49,002 bases of DNA from Aquirhabdus sp. (GCA_030150135.1 JASLGO010000007.1:1-49002); one strand, 5' to 3'. Counted from the stretch's first letter, positions 8,777-18,468 are shown. The notes: a model not told the origin generated them from the letters alone. Program-made: numbers and translations.

Positions 8777-8885
8777 TCTTCATAAATGACTTAACTTTTG
8801 ATGGCTTATTGAGTAAGTTAGATATTGAGTCTTTGTTCAATAAATCGCTAGTTTAATCAAAGAACAATTAGGGCTAATTTCTGAT

Positions 8886-11009
8886 ATGAGCGCCTTTAAC
8901 AAACGAGGTTTGATTTTTGCCTTTAACTGCTACCTTGCAGTCATTATAGCATTGTTTGTTGCGTACAGCCTTAATCTGACCAATCCTGTGTGGGCAGTGC
9001 TCACTGTTTTTATTACGAGTCAACCATTTGCAGGTGCCATCTGGTCTAAGGCACTCTATCGTGTCATGGGCACTTTAATTGGTGCTGCGGCAGCATTAGT
9101 CATTATTCCAAATTTTGTGAATACTCCGATATTACTGGTCTGTATCATTGCCAGTTGGGTCGGTTTGTGCCTTTATATTTCTTTACTTGATCGAACTCCG
9201 CGAAGCTATATTGTTATGCTTGCGGGATATACAGCTGCGCTGGTTGGATTGCCAGAAATCGTGAATCCTTCTGGATTATTTGATAATGCTGTGGCTCGTG
9301 TCGAGGAAATTACGATCGGTGTGTTATGTGCCTCAATCACCCATAGTTTAATTTTTCCTGTGAGCGTGGAAGGCGTTGTACTCGCAAAGATCAATAAAAC
9401 ACTTTCTGATGGAAAAAACTGGTTGGTGTCTGCGCTAGAAGCAGAGCCTGAGCTTGCTGCTAAAAGAGCAAGGCGGCGTATTGCACTCGATCTTACAGAG
9501 CTGACAATTTTAGGGACCAATTTCAAGTTTGAAGTGATTGCCTCTCGTCAATATATCAATGCCATTCGCGCACTTGAAGAACGACTCATTCTGTTATTAC
9601 CGATGATTTATGCGGTTGAAGATCGTCTTGAAGCATTGAGAAATTTTAAAGGCATTCCTGAGGAAACGGATCAACTGGTCAAAACGATTAAGACTTGGGT
9701 TTTAGAGCATGATATTAACAATATTGAGGTCAATAAAAACCTAATTGAACTGACCAAAGGTGTTGAGCAACAGCAAATCACAGCAATGATGGATCGATGC
9801 CGAGCAATTGCAGTCACACATGCTGCTTCTACGTCATGGCAAGATATTCTGGAACTCAATCTTGTGACGCGTTTGATTGATTTAATTCAATTGTGGGCAG
9901 ATAGTTTGGCACTTTATTCTGTAGTTCTTGAACCGCATAAAAAACCAAGCCCAATCCTGAAAGCGATTGTGTCAATTAACCGAAATCGCCCGTTGCATAT
10001 TGATAAAGGTCTTGCTGCCTATTCAGGATTTACCACGGTTGTTGCAACCATTGTCTGTGCGGCATTTGTCATGGCGACGGAATGGACTCAAGGAGCTTCG
10101 GCTGTCAGTTTGACTGCGGTGATGTGCTGTATTTTTGCGACCAGCGATAATCCTACAGTGATGCAGAAGAAAATGTTTATTGCAACATTGATCGCATTTC
10201 CTGTTTCCTTGCTTTATGTATTTGGCATTTTTCCAGCAATCAATAGCTTTCCAATGCTTGCATTATCTTTATTTCCTTTAATCATGCTGATTGGTGTTTA
10301 TTTGGCAAATCCGCCAACGATGTTTAGTGCGCTCAGTATTGGTATGATTGTCGTACCTGGGATTGGTTTCACTTCTATACCACATACTGATTTTGTTGCA
10401 TTTTTTATGGGTAATTTGATTGCAACGATTGGTGTGTTGATGGCACTGGTGGTGACTTTGTTGATTCGTGTCATCAGTACGGAAACCAGTATTCATCGTA
10501 TTTTACGTGCTGGTTGGAAGGAACTTTCAAATCATGCAATTGGTCCTTATCATCACTATCAAGTGACATGGGCCAGTGTGATGTTAGATCGTTTGGGCCT
10601 GTTGATTCCGCGTGTGGTGACCGCTCCAGATTCAGAGCAATCCAAGATTGATAAGGCGCTTAGAGGTTTGCCGATCGGTTTTAATATTTTGGATTTGCGA
10701 ATGGCAAAACTCGATATGCCGCAACCGATTCAAGTCAAAGTTAATCAGCTCATGCAGAAATTATCACGTTATTTCTTAAGCATGGCGCATCATGGTTATC
10801 GTCAACCTAGAACAGAATTGCTTGAAGATATTGATGTCATTATTAATGATATTTTAAAAATCAGGTCGCTTGCGGCGGCAGATCGGAGTTTATTATTCGC
10901 TGAAGATCCGCGTTTACATGGTTTGATTGCCAGTGTGGGTTTAAGGCGAAATCTATTTCCTCATGCGACGGCGTTTCAAGCCATTGCTGCTCAAGAAGGA
11001 GAGCCTTAA
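8886..11009 (+). CDS. FUSC-family inner-membrane transporter (AaeB-like)
   Basis: A 707-aa protein of the FUSC/AaeB family (fusaric acid resistance, p-hydroxybenzoate efflux). It has the usual duplicated layout: a block of membrane helices at about 10-165, a cytoplasmic helical domain, a second block of helices at about 385-545, and a C-terminal soluble domain. It begins a tight operon (2-base gap to the DUF1656 gene) with a HlyD adaptor and an outer-membrane factor, forming a complete tripartite exporter, probably for aromatic carboxylic acids or similar weak acids. No LysR-type AaeR homologue is adjacent. The substrate is inferred from the family only. Confidence 0.9.
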   Translation: MSAFNKRGLIFAFNCYLAVIIALFVAYSLNLTNPVWAVLTVFITSQPFAGAIWSKALYRVMGTLIGAAAALVIIPNFVNTPILLVCIIASWVGLCLYISLLDRTPRSYIVMLAGYTAALVGLPEIVNPSGLFDNAVARVEEITIGVLCASITHSLIFPVSVEGVVLAKINKTLSDGKNWLVSALEAEPELAAKRARRRIALDLTELTILGTNFKFEVIASRQYINAIRALEERLILLLPMIYAVEDRLEALRNFKGIPEETDQLVKTIKTWVLEHDINNIEVNKNLIELTKGVEQQQITAMMDRCRAIAVTHAASTSWQDILELNLVTRLIDLIQLWADSLALYSVVLEPHKKPSPILKAIVSINRNRPLHIDKGLAAYSGFTTVVATIVCAAFVMATEWTQGASAVSLTAVMCCIFATSDNPTVMQKKMFIATLIAFPVSLLYVFGIFPAINSFPMLALSLFPLIMLIGVYLANPPTMFSALSIGMIVVPGIGFTSIPHTDFVAFFMGNLIATIGVLMALVVTLLIRVISTETSIHRILRAGWKELSNHAIGPYHHYQVTWASVMLDRLGLLIPRVVTAPDSEQSKIDKALRGLPIGFNILDLRMAKLDMPQPIQVKVNQLMQKLSRYFLSMAHHGYRQPRTELLEDIDVIINDILKIRSLAAADRSLLFAEDPRLHGLIASVGLRRNLFPHATAFQAIAAQEGEP

Positions 11010-11011
11010 TC

Positions 11012-11242
11012 ATGATTGCTGAGGTTAATATTTTTGGTGTTTATATCAGTACAGGGTTATTTGCAGCAGCGATTGCTGGAATGCTCCATATCGTTGTCCG
11101 CAAAGTGCTACAGTCGATTGGGTTTTATGGATTTGTTGCACATCAAAATCTTCTTGATGTTTCTCTATTTATTATTCTCTGGGGTGTGATTACATTATCT
11201 CTGTCCACCTTTGCAGCACCACTTTTCACGATGTTGAGTTGA
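11012..11242 (+). CDS. DUF1656 small membrane protein (AaeX-like)
   Basis: A 76-aa protein with two hydrophobic helices (about 12-32 and 48-70), matching the DUF1656/AaeX family, which regularly sits between FUSC and HlyD genes. The N-terminal MIAEVNIFGVYIS is typical. It starts two bases after the FUSC stop and ends six bases before the HlyD gene, so it is clearly cotranscribed. Its role in the exporter is unknown; an accessory function in assembly is an inference. Confidence 0.9.
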   Translation: MIAEVNIFGVYISTGLFAAAIAGMLHIVVRKVLQSIGFYGFVAHQNLLDVSLFIILWGVITLSLSTFAAPLFTMLS

Positions 11243-11248
11243 TCATCC

Positions 11249-12193
11249 ATGAATACTAAATTGACGCAGTTTATTCGATTTTCCATCACAAGCATTGTGG
11301 TCGTGATTGCTTTGGTTATCGCGTATTTGCTTTGGGTGCATTACAAAGTTGAGCCGTGGACTCGTGACGGTCGTGTGCGCGCGAACTTAGTGCAAATAGC
11401 GCCTGATGTGTCTGGTTTGGTGACTGATGTTCGAGTCAAAGATAATCAGATCGTGAAGGCTGGTGATGTGCTGTTTGTGATTGATCGTGATCGTTATCAA
11501 GTCGCTGTTGATCAGGCAAAAGCTGCGATAACTAGTGTACAAACACAATTAGAGCAAGCCGAACGTGAAGTGCAGCGTAATCGTTCTCTTAAGGAGTTGG
11601 TATCTGCAGAGCAAAGTGAACAAAGTCTCGCCAAACGTGATCAATTAAGCGCAAGTCTGGTTCAAGCAAAATCAGCTCTGGATGCCGCTGAATTAAATCT
11701 CAATCGAACTGGAATTAAAGCCACTGTGAATGGTCAAGTGACAAACTTTGGTTTGCTACCAGGTACTTATGCAACGGCTGGACATCCAATTATGGCATTA
11801 ATTGATCTACAGTCGATTTACGTGATGGGTTATTTTGAAGAAACCAAGATTGACCACATTCATGTTGGCGATGAGGTGAATGTTCACCTGATGGGTGATC
11901 ACAACAAGCTGACTGGTCATGTCGATAGTATTGCTGGTGGTATTGAAGATCGTGAATTGGGTGCAAGTTCGAATCTTTTGGCGAACGTAAATCCGACATT
12001 TAACTGGGTTAGATTGGCACAACGTATTCCCGTTCGCGTAGTACTGGATAAAGTTCCTGCCGATACACAATTAGTGGTCGGTCGTACAGCAACTGTAGAA
12101 GTTGTTCCCAAAAAAGCAGATCAAAAAGTCGTAGACAAGCAAGCTGTTAAACAGCAAGGCTCTCAGCAAGCTCTTGGGCAAGGAGCTTCGTAA
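11249..12193 (+). CDS. HlyD/AaeA-type periplasmic adaptor
   Basis: This 314-aa membrane-fusion protein links the inner-membrane FUSC transporter to the outer-membrane factor. It has one N-terminal membrane anchor (about 10-30), a first lipoyl half-motif at VQIAPDVSGLVTDVRVKDNQIVKAG split around residues 48-72, a short helical hairpin (about 85-150), a second lipoyl half-motif, and a beta-barrel domain. The C-terminal tail is Gln/Lys-rich. Its TAA overlaps the ATG of the next gene by one base, which supports translational coupling. Confidence 0.93.
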   Translation: MNTKLTQFIRFSITSIVVVIALVIAYLLWVHYKVEPWTRDGRVRANLVQIAPDVSGLVTDVRVKDNQIVKAGDVLFVIDRDRYQVAVDQAKAAITSVQTQLEQAEREVQRNRSLKELVSAEQSEQSLAKRDQLSASLVQAKSALDAAELNLNRTGIKATVNGQVTNFGLLPGTYATAGHPIMALIDLQSIYVMGYFEETKIDHIHVGDEVNVHLMGDHNKLTGHVDSIAGGIEDRELGASSNLLANVNPTFNWVRLAQRIPVRVVLDKVPADTQLVVGRTATVEVVPKKADQKVVDKQAVKQQGSQQALGQGAS

Positions 12194-13626
12194 TGCGTCG
12201 CCTTTTATTGGTTTCCGCAATTGCAGTGGTTACGTCTGTTGCTTTGACTTCTTGTACGACAGTGGGACCGAATTATCATCGTCCATCAGATTCAGTGATC
12301 AATCAATCGAGCGCAAATGGCGCATTTCTAAGCGGCAAAGACTCTGCTTTTGTGAATGATCCTGTCCCAAATGAATGGTGGAAACTCTATCAAGATCCAG
12401 CTTTAAATGATTTGATTCAGCAAACTTTGGCTGCAAATACAGACTTGCGTGTTGCACAAGCACGTTTAGTCAAAGCTCAAGCGGGTCTGGATTATGCAGA
12501 TGCAAGCAGACGTCCAACGACGACATTAGAGGCATCACCACAATGGGCGCGTTATTCTGCCGAAGAACTTCTGATACCGACAGAAGGCAAACCATTGCCT
12601 AATAGTTATGTCTACGGCATGGGGGCAAGTATTTCTTATCAAGTCGATTTATTTGGACAAATTTCACGTTCAATTGAATCGGCAAAAGCAGATCTCGCCG
12701 CCGCACGTGCTGCCCATGACGCAACTCGGATTACTGTTGTTGCAGAAACGACCCGCGCATATTTGAGTGTATGTTCGGCTGGAAATGAAATCGAGATCGC
12801 CAAAAAGAATCTTGCGCTGCAAGCTCAGAGTACAGCGTTGACGACACGTTTATTTAAGGCTGGTCGTGGTACTTCTTTGGATACGACACGTTCATCAGGG
12901 CAAGAAGATCAGATTCGTGCCAGTTTGCCGCTTCTGGAAGCGGAACAACGCCTTGCGCTGTATCGTCTGGCAGTTTTGACAGGTAAACCGCCAGCAGAAT
13001 TTCCAACCGCAATTGCACATTGTACGCATGAACCAGAGCTGAAAACGCCATTGCCAATTGGCGATGGTATGGCGATGCTCAAGCGTCGTCCTGATGTTCG
13101 TCGTGCTGAGTTTGAACTACATGCAGCAACAGCAAAAATCGGCGTCGTTACTGCTGATCTCTATCCTAAAGTGACGCTTGGAGCATCATTGGGTTCTGTC
13201 GGATTGGATAGTCATTTTTTGCAGGCGGATACGATTAAGTATTCGATTGGACCGTTGATTAGCTGGCAATTTCCCGATCGTACACGAGTAAAAGCACATA
13301 TTCGTAGCGTCGAAGCTGATGAACAAGTCGCTTATGCGCAATTTGATGGCGCAGTTCTAAATGCGCTACGTGAAACAGAAAGTGCATTAGAAGTCTATGC
13401 ACGTCATCTTGATCGTCTTGCTTTACTTGAAAATGCGAAAGAAAAAGCACAAAAAGCAGAGCAGGACTCAACAACGCTTTTTAAAATGGGACGCCAAAGT
13501 TATTTACCTGTGCTAGATGCTCAGCGAACATTACTTTCGGCAGAACAAGCGATTTCTGCGATGGATGGAAAAATTGCAGCAGATCAGGTGGCTGTGTTTC
13601 TAGCATTAGGTGGTGGTTGGGAGTGA
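12193..13626 (+). CDS. NodT-family outer-membrane efflux lipoprotein
   Basis: A 477-aa outer-membrane factor of the TolC/NodT class. The signal peptide ends in lipobox LTSC with Cys21 as the lipidation site, followed by TTVGPNYHRP, the usual start of mature NodT-type proteins. Two repeated OEP domains follow, with the RRPDVRRAEFELHAATAKIGV segment near 295-315 typical of the family. It provides the exit duct for the FUSC-HlyD exporter encoded just upstream and is its last gene. A hairpin-rich repeat follows within 15 bases. Confidence 0.94.
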   Translation: MRRLLLVSAIAVVTSVALTSCTTVGPNYHRPSDSVINQSSANGAFLSGKDSAFVNDPVPNEWWKLYQDPALNDLIQQTLAANTDLRVAQARLVKAQAGLDYADASRRPTTTLEASPQWARYSAEELLIPTEGKPLPNSYVYGMGASISYQVDLFGQISRSIESAKADLAAARAAHDATRITVVAETTRAYLSVCSAGNEIEIAKKNLALQAQSTALTTRLFKAGRGTSLDTTRSSGQEDQIRASLPLLEAEQRLALYRLAVLTGKPPAEFPTAIAHCTHEPELKTPLPIGDGMAMLKRRPDVRRAEFELHAATAKIGVVTADLYPKVTLGASLGSVGLDSHFLQADTIKYSIGPLISWQFPDRTRVKAHIRSVEADEQVAYAQFDGAVLNALRETESALEVYARHLDRLALLENAKEKAQKAEQDSTTLFKMGRQSYLPVLDAQRTLLSAEQAISAMDGKIAADQVAVFLALGGGWE

Positions 13627-13637
13627 AAGAATTGTTG

Positions 13638-13745
13638 TTGCTTTGAAGTCTTCCCCTTCAAGGGGAAGATTTAGATAGGGATGGTTTTGATTCTAATTTA
13701 AAACCGTCCCCATCCAGACCGTCCTCTTTAAAGAGAGGGAGAAAA
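13638..13745. repeat. Second intergenic palindromic repeat
   Basis: Positions 13638-13656 are an exact 19-bp inverted copy of the right edge of the element at 7902-8129. Hairpins follow: TCTTCCCC with GGGGAAGA (13649-13669) and CCTCTTT with AAAGAGAGG-type pairing (13723-13738). A CATCC/GACC segment also resembles the first element. It lies between the converging NodT and UPF0016 genes and can serve as a bidirectional transcript end. No ORF is inside. Confidence 0.65.
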
Positions 13746-13798
13746 ACATTTAGTACTTTTTCAATTTCAACTATGAATTCCCCAGCCTTTGAAACTAG

Positions 13799-14383
13799 TT
13801 ACATCCCAATCGCCGTATAAAGCGCAATCCCAGCAAACGCGGCAAATACAAAAGCTGCAATGCGTTGAATGATATGGAATGGGACTTTTGACTGAATAAA
13901 TTTACCCAGTAAAATTGCCAATGCAGCAACACTTACCAAAGCCAACCAAGAGCCTAAACCCACTGCAAATGGTGCGTGATATTTCGCAGTCAATGCCACA
14001 GTGAGTAATTGCGAAGCATCGCCCCATTCGGCAGCAAACAAGACGGTAAATGAGACTAATGCCATTTTGAAAGAAGAGGTCGTTTCAACGGATTCGATGT
14101 CATCATCTTCTTCTGTATTATTTGCTTCACGCCACAGCACGATCGCGCCAATTGCGAATAACGCAGCGACAATATACGCTACGATATATTCTGGTAATTT
14201 ATGCAGCAATGCACCAGCTAAAACAGCAAGAACACATTGCACGAGAAAAGCAAAACAGACACCAATAAACACAGGAATCTTGCGATAACGTGTTGATAGA
14301 ATAAGCGTAGCAATCAACGTTTTATCTGGAAGTTCTACAAGCAACATGGTCGTAAAACTAGAAAGGAAGGCCGCCCAGTTCAT
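13799..14383 (-). CDS. UPF0016/GDT1-family cation transporter
   Basis: A 194-aa membrane protein with six predicted helices in two homologous halves, matching UPF0016 (TMEM165/GDT1/MneA), proteins that move Mn2+ or Ca2+ out of the cytoplasm. The two signature motifs are ELPDKT (17-22) and EWGDAS (119-124). Both depart from the textbook ExGDK(T/S) but keep the acidic residues, as in other two-domain bacterial members. An acidic cytoplasmic loop, EEDDD, lies near 91-95. GAAGGAA precedes the ATG at good spacing. A manganese riboswitch was sought upstream and not seen. Manganese export is a family inference. Confidence 0.86.
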   Translation of the reverse strand: MNWAAFLSSFTTMLLVELPDKTLIATLILSTRYRKIPVFIGVCFAFLVQCVLAVLAGALLHKLPEYIVAYIVAALFAIGAIVLWREANNTEEDDDIESVETTSSFKMALVSFTVLFAAEWGDASQLLTVALTAKYHAPFAVGLGSWLALVSVAALAILLGKFIQSKVPFHIIQRIAAFVFAAFAGIALYTAIGM

Positions 14384-14611
14384 TTACTGTAGTTCCTTCA
14401 ATAGGATTTAAGAGAAACAAAAGAGATATGAAAAATGATGTATTTTTCAGCGGCGATTCTAAGTTTTACCTAAAATATTGTCAAATTAACAATCCTTTAA
14501 AATAAAGACTTCTATCTTATTGTTTTATTCCCGTGAATTATGAACATCTACAATCATCAACACGTTAAACTATCACCTTAATCGCCATTATTTTTTAAAG
14601 TCTAGATCGCT

Positions 14612-15952
14612 ATGACCAATTCTGTTAATCCATCAAGTAACTCATTAAATAATCAAGATCTTTTCAATGCTGCAAGTGTTCATATTCCAGGTGGCGTAAA
14701 TTCGCCAGTGCGTGCGTTTAAAGGTGTTGGTGGTACGCCAGTATTTGTGCAAAAGGCAAAAGGCGCGTATTTGTTTGATGCTGAAGGCAAGCGTTATATT
14801 GATTATGTCGGTTCATGGGGGCCGATGATTCTTGGTCACGCACATCCTGAAATTGTCCAAGCGGTTAAAGATGCCGCTGAAGATGGCTTAAGTTTTGGTG
14901 CGCCAACGCCCAGTGAAACAACAGTTGCTGATCTAATTTGCCAGATCATGCCTTCAATGGATATGGTAAGAATGACAAGTTCAGGTACGGAAGCCTGCAT
15001 GAGTGCGATTCGTCTGGCGCGTGGCTATACGGGTCGTGACAAAATTGTGAAGTTTGAAGGTTGCTATCACGGCCATGCAGATTCTTTGTTGGTTAAAGCA
15101 GGGTCGGGCATGCTGACTTTGGGTGTTCCAACTTCGCTGGGTGTACCAAAAGATTTAGCGCAGCACACAATCACATTACCATATAACGATATTGAAGCAG
15201 TGAAGGCTTGTTTTGCGGAATATGGTGATCAAATCGCCTGTATTATCGTTGAACCTGTTGCGGGCAATATGAATCTTGTTTTACCGATTCAAGGATTTTT
15301 GCAAACCTTACGTGATGAATGTACTAAGTCGGGCGCAGTATTGATTTTTGATGAAGTCATGACGGGATTTCGGGTCGCTTTAGGTGGTGCACAAGCGCAT
15401 TACGGAATTACGCCTGATTTAACAACATTGGGCAAGATTATTGGTGCTGGTCTGCCTGTGGGCGCGTTCGGTGGTAAACGTGAAATCATGAATTGCATTG
15501 CACCATTAGGTGGTGTGTATCAGGCAGGAACTTTGTCAGGAAATCCACTTGCGATGCGTGCTGGAATTGCGATGCTTAAGCTGATTTCTGCGGATGGTTT
15601 CTACGTACAACTATCAACCAAGTTATCATTATTATTAAATGGTTTGAAAGCGATTGCTGATGATGTTGGTATTCCATTACAAGTTCAGCAGGCAGGGGGC
15701 ATGTTTGGAATTTATTTTACGGACTCTAAAGATTTATCCAGTTATGAAGCTATGACGCACTGTGATGTTGCGGCATTTCGTGAGTTCTTTCATGGCATGT
15801 TAAAACGTGGTGTTTATCTTGCACCATCTGCGTTTGAAGCAGGATTTATTTCAAGTAGTCATACTCAGGCTGATATAGAAGACACATTAGCAGCAGCACA
15901 AGAAACGTTGATGGAAATGAAGGCGGGGATTAAGCAATTAGTTGAGGTTTAA
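14612..15952 (+). CDS. hemL: Glutamate-1-semialdehyde aminomutase HemL
   Basis: HemL converts glutamate-1-semialdehyde to 5-aminolevulinate, the tetrapyrrole precursor, using PLP. The 446-aa class III aminotransferase has IPGGVNSPVRAFKGVGG near the N terminus, SSGTEACMSAIRLARGYTGR (123-142), the PLP-contacting FDEVMTGFR (246-254), and Schiff-base Lys275 in TLGKIIGAGLPVGAFGG. The first 15 residues are a Ser/Asn-rich extension over the usual length of about 430. The FKBP gene starts two bases after its stop, so the two form an operon. Confidence 0.97.
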   Translation: MTNSVNPSSNSLNNQDLFNAASVHIPGGVNSPVRAFKGVGGTPVFVQKAKGAYLFDAEGKRYIDYVGSWGPMILGHAHPEIVQAVKDAAEDGLSFGAPTPSETTVADLICQIMPSMDMVRMTSSGTEACMSAIRLARGYTGRDKIVKFEGCYHGHADSLLVKAGSGMLTLGVPTSLGVPKDLAQHTITLPYNDIEAVKACFAEYGDQIACIIVEPVAGNMNLVLPIQGFLQTLRDECTKSGAVLIFDEVMTGFRVALGGAQAHYGITPDLTTLGKIIGAGLPVGAFGGKREIMNCIAPLGGVYQAGTLSGNPLAMRAGIAMLKLISADGFYVQLSTKLSLLLNGLKAIADDVGIPLQVQQAGGMFGIYFTDSKDLSSYEAMTHCDVAAFREFFHGMLKRGVYLAPSAFEAGFISSSHTQADIEDTLAAAQETLMEMKAGIKQLVEV

Positions 15953-15954
15953 TC

Positions 15955-16293
15955 ATGAGTAATGCATTGGAAATTATTGATCTCGTTGTCGGTGAAGGCA
16001 AGACGTGTGTCAAAGGTGCTCTGATTACCACTCAATATACAGGGTGGCTCGAAGATGGGACGAAGTTTGATTCGTCCTATGATCGAGGACAGGCATTTCA
16101 ATGCGTGATTGGTACAAGACGCGTGATTCAAGGTTGGGATCAAGGTTTGATGGGAATGAAAGTGGGTGGTAAGCGCAAGTTACTTGTGCCTGCGCATTTG
16201 GGTTATGGTGAGCGTGTCATGGGAAAAATTCCGCCACATTCAAATTTAGTTTTTGAAATTGAATTATTGGAAGTTTTGACGCGGGATGATTAG
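15955..16293 (+). CDS. FKBP-type peptidyl-prolyl isomerase
   Basis: A 112-aa single-domain FKBP, a proline isomerase/chaperone. Characteristic segments are YTGWLEDGTKFDSSYDRGQAF (residues 28-48), VIQGWDQGLMGMKVGGKRKL (57-76) and HLGYGERVMGKIPPHSNLVFEIELL (82-106). There is no signal peptide, so it acts in the cytoplasm. It is directly behind hemL, with only two bases between, and ends nine bases from the converging TM2-TPR gene. One of the loop residues is unusual (Cys in FQCVIG where Phe or Val is common). Confidence 0.95.
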   Translation: MSNALEIIDLVVGEGKTCVKGALITTQYTGWLEDGTKFDSSYDRGQAFQCVIGTRRVIQGWDQGLMGMKVGGKRKLLVPAHLGYGERVMGKIPPHSNLVFEIELLEVLTRDD

Positions 16294-16302
16294 AAATAAA
16301 CG

Positions 16303-17796
16303 TTAAGTTTGTTTCGCCATTTCAGCTTGTATGAGTTCAAGATTTCGCTGAGCGCGCTGTGTGTCGACATGATCTTCACCAAATGCCACGAGTCGTGTGT
16401 TTAGAATATGCTTACCAATGGCTTCTGCTTTAATGAGTTTATTTTGTTTGAAATAAATTAGACCGAGATGGCTTAATCCTGTAATAAATTCCGAGTCATT
16501 TGATTGGCAAATTGGTTTACGGATTTTTGCGGCAGTATTCAATTCAACTTCGGCTTCTTCAAGCCGACCCTGATTTGCATAAATAATTCCAAGACCATGA
16601 TGGCATGCGGCAATTTGAAGTTGATTGCGAATCATTGCATCTGAGCGAAGTTTTTCTGCATCGATTTGAGGTCGATTTTGATCGCCATATACAATATTTA
16701 GCTCATCGTAGTTTGATGCCAATGACATATCTAATGAGTCAACTTCTTGTTTGCTCGGTTGTTCTTCAAGACGAATGGCATGTTCATCCAAAATCCTAAT
16801 GGCACGCTGGTAGAGTGATTCTGCGCGATCATAATGTTGTAATGAGCTTTCTTCGGTCGCAAAATTTTTAAGAATATCAACCCTCAGTTCGGTATTCTCA
16901 ATTGGAAGATGATCGAGCAGAGTAAGCGCTTCCGAAAAAAGAGGTTCTGCTTGTTCGTGTTGATCTTTATCAATGTAGAGTTTGGCTAAATTATTTAAGG
17001 CATGGGCATAATTAAGAGTGTACTTCTCAGATTTAGTGGTTTGATTAACGATAGCTGCGTGACTGTTCGCCTGCGTTGAGGGCTGTGTTTCGTTTTGGTT
17101 GGTAGCAGGTTTTGAGAGAGTGTCGATAATGCGTCGATAAATCTTTTTGGCGTCCTGAGTTTGTCCTAAGCTCGTATAGATATGAGCTAAACTATTAAGT
17201 GAATGACAAAGTGTATCTTGAGCCTGTTCGGGCGTCATCTCTTGATCAGGATGTTGTTCTTGTATGGCAATAGAGCTTTTCAGCATATTGATGGCTTGCG
17301 GATTATTGCCTGCGCGACGATAAAACTCGCCTAAATTATTTTGAATCATCCCGACTTGGCTATGATCTTTTCCTATTTTATTTTCGCATAACGCCAATGC
17401 TTGAGTTGCGCCAGAGATGGCTGCATCTAAATCGCCTCGGGCGAAATAGGCCATATATTCAGCATTCATTTCATGAAGTTTTTGTATATCTTCAAATTTT
17501 ACGGTAGAGAGTGAAGATGTCTTTTCACGTTCAACTTTGGGATCTTCAACGATATGCATAAAAGAGTGATCTTTTGTGGCATCAACATAACCAATAATTA
17601 GAGCAGCATCAACTAGCCACCAGACTGATAAAAGAACAATGAATGGAAGATATCCTTTGCTGAGCCCAACAGCGATAGCAAGTAAGAACATCATCCAACC
17701 TGTCTTGGTTTGGTTCAGATAAAGTCGATGGATGCCAAAGGTGCCGAGAAAAAACCATAGGATATAAGCGATTTTTAGATTCTTTTCGTGATGCAT
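16303..17796 (-). CDS. TM2-domain and tetratricopeptide-repeat protein
   Basis: This 497-aa protein starts with a TM2 domain: a charged lead, AYILWFFLGTFGIHRLYLNQ (10-29), and a second hydrophobic stretch to about 70. The remainder is cytoplasmic or periplasmic helical repeats. Several tetratricopeptide units can be recognised, including LGEFYRRAGNNPQAINML, LAHIYTSLGQTQDAKKIY, LAKLYIDKDQHEQAEPLF and LGLIYFKQNKLIKAEAIG. Such TPR arrays bind partner proteins; none is identifiable here. GGAG precedes the ATG at eight bases. Function unknown beyond membrane-anchored scaffolding. Confidence 0.85.
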   Translation of the reverse strand: MHHEKNLKIAYILWFFLGTFGIHRLYLNQTKTGWMMFLLAIAVGLSKGYLPFIVLLSVWWLVDAALIIGYVDATKDHSFMHIVEDPKVEREKTSSLSTVKFEDIQKLHEMNAEYMAYFARGDLDAAISGATQALALCENKIGKDHSQVGMIQNNLGEFYRRAGNNPQAINMLKSSIAIQEQHPDQEMTPEQAQDTLCHSLNSLAHIYTSLGQTQDAKKIYRRIIDTLSKPATNQNETQPSTQANSHAAIVNQTTKSEKYTLNYAHALNNLAKLYIDKDQHEQAEPLFSEALTLLDHLPIENTELRVDILKNFATEESSLQHYDRAESLYQRAIRILDEHAIRLEEQPSKQEVDSLDMSLASNYDELNIVYGDQNRPQIDAEKLRSDAMIRNQLQIAACHHGLGIIYANQGRLEEAEVELNTAAKIRKPICQSNDSEFITGLSHLGLIYFKQNKLIKAEAIGKHILNTRLVAFGEDHVDTQRAQRNLELIQAEMAKQT

Positions 17797-17961
17797 ATCC
17801 TTTGCTCCACATCTGGCTTTACTGTTGTTTTATATAATTTAACGGTTTTATTATTGCCCTGATGTGATTAATTTAGCATAAAGTTTTTAAGATGTGTTTA
17901 AAGATTGAGCTAAAGTATTTTTAGCTCAATCCATTAATAGATATAGAAGAAGTCTTAAAGA

Positions 17962-18468
17962 TTAATATGAGCCCATAAAATCACGTTTGCCAATCTCTAC
18001 ACCGTTGTGGCGCAAAATGGCATAAGCAGTCGTCACATGAAAGAAAAATTGTGGTAAACCATAATTGAGCAAATAAGTTTCACCGTTTAATTTTTTCTCT
18101 TTTGGTGTATTGGGACGTAATACAATTTCTAAAGATTCTTTGCCATCCATTTGAGTTGGAGAAATCCCGTCGAGAATCGAGAGCGTGTTTTTAATACGTG
18201 TCTGCAATTCTGCAAAAGTTTGTTCAGTATCATCATAAGCAGGTACTTCGATACTGGCCAAACGTGAAGGAACGCTCTTTGCAAAATCCGATGCAATTTG
18301 TACCTGACGAACAAGTGGGAACATATCTGGATATAGGCGAGATTGCAGGAATACTGCTGGATCAATTTTCCTTTCTGTAGCGTGAGCTTCTGCTTTGCTG
18401 AGTACATCACTGAGTGCTGTCAGCAATTGTTTGAAGACTGGAACAGAAGCGTTATACAACGTAGTCAT
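17962..18468 (-). CDS. DUF1993 family protein
   Basis: A 168-aa soluble protein matching DUF1993, a mostly helical family with a DinB-like four-helix layout. Family-like segments include MTTLYNASVPVFKQLLTAL at the N terminus, LQSRLYPDMFPLVRQVQIASD (45-65), and the C-terminal NYGLPQFFFHVTTAYAILRHNGVEIGKRDFMG. No catalytic activity is established for the family. AAGGATC gives a good ribosome site. It follows cca on the same strand with about 50 bp between; cotranscription is possible. Family call firm, role unknown. Confidence 0.85.
   Translation of the reverse strand: MTTLYNASVPVFKQLLTALSDVLSKAEAHATERKIDPAVFLQSRLYPDMFPLVRQVQIASDFAKSVPSRLASIEVPAYDDTEQTFAELQTRIKNTLSILDGISPTQMDGKESLEIVLRPNTPKEKKLNGETYLLNYGLPQFFFHVTTAYAILRHNGVEIGKRDFMGSY

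Noticed and set aside
14384..14611. Manganese (yybP-ykoY) riboswitch before the UPF0016 gene
   Set aside because: No matching conserved loops were found in the leader.
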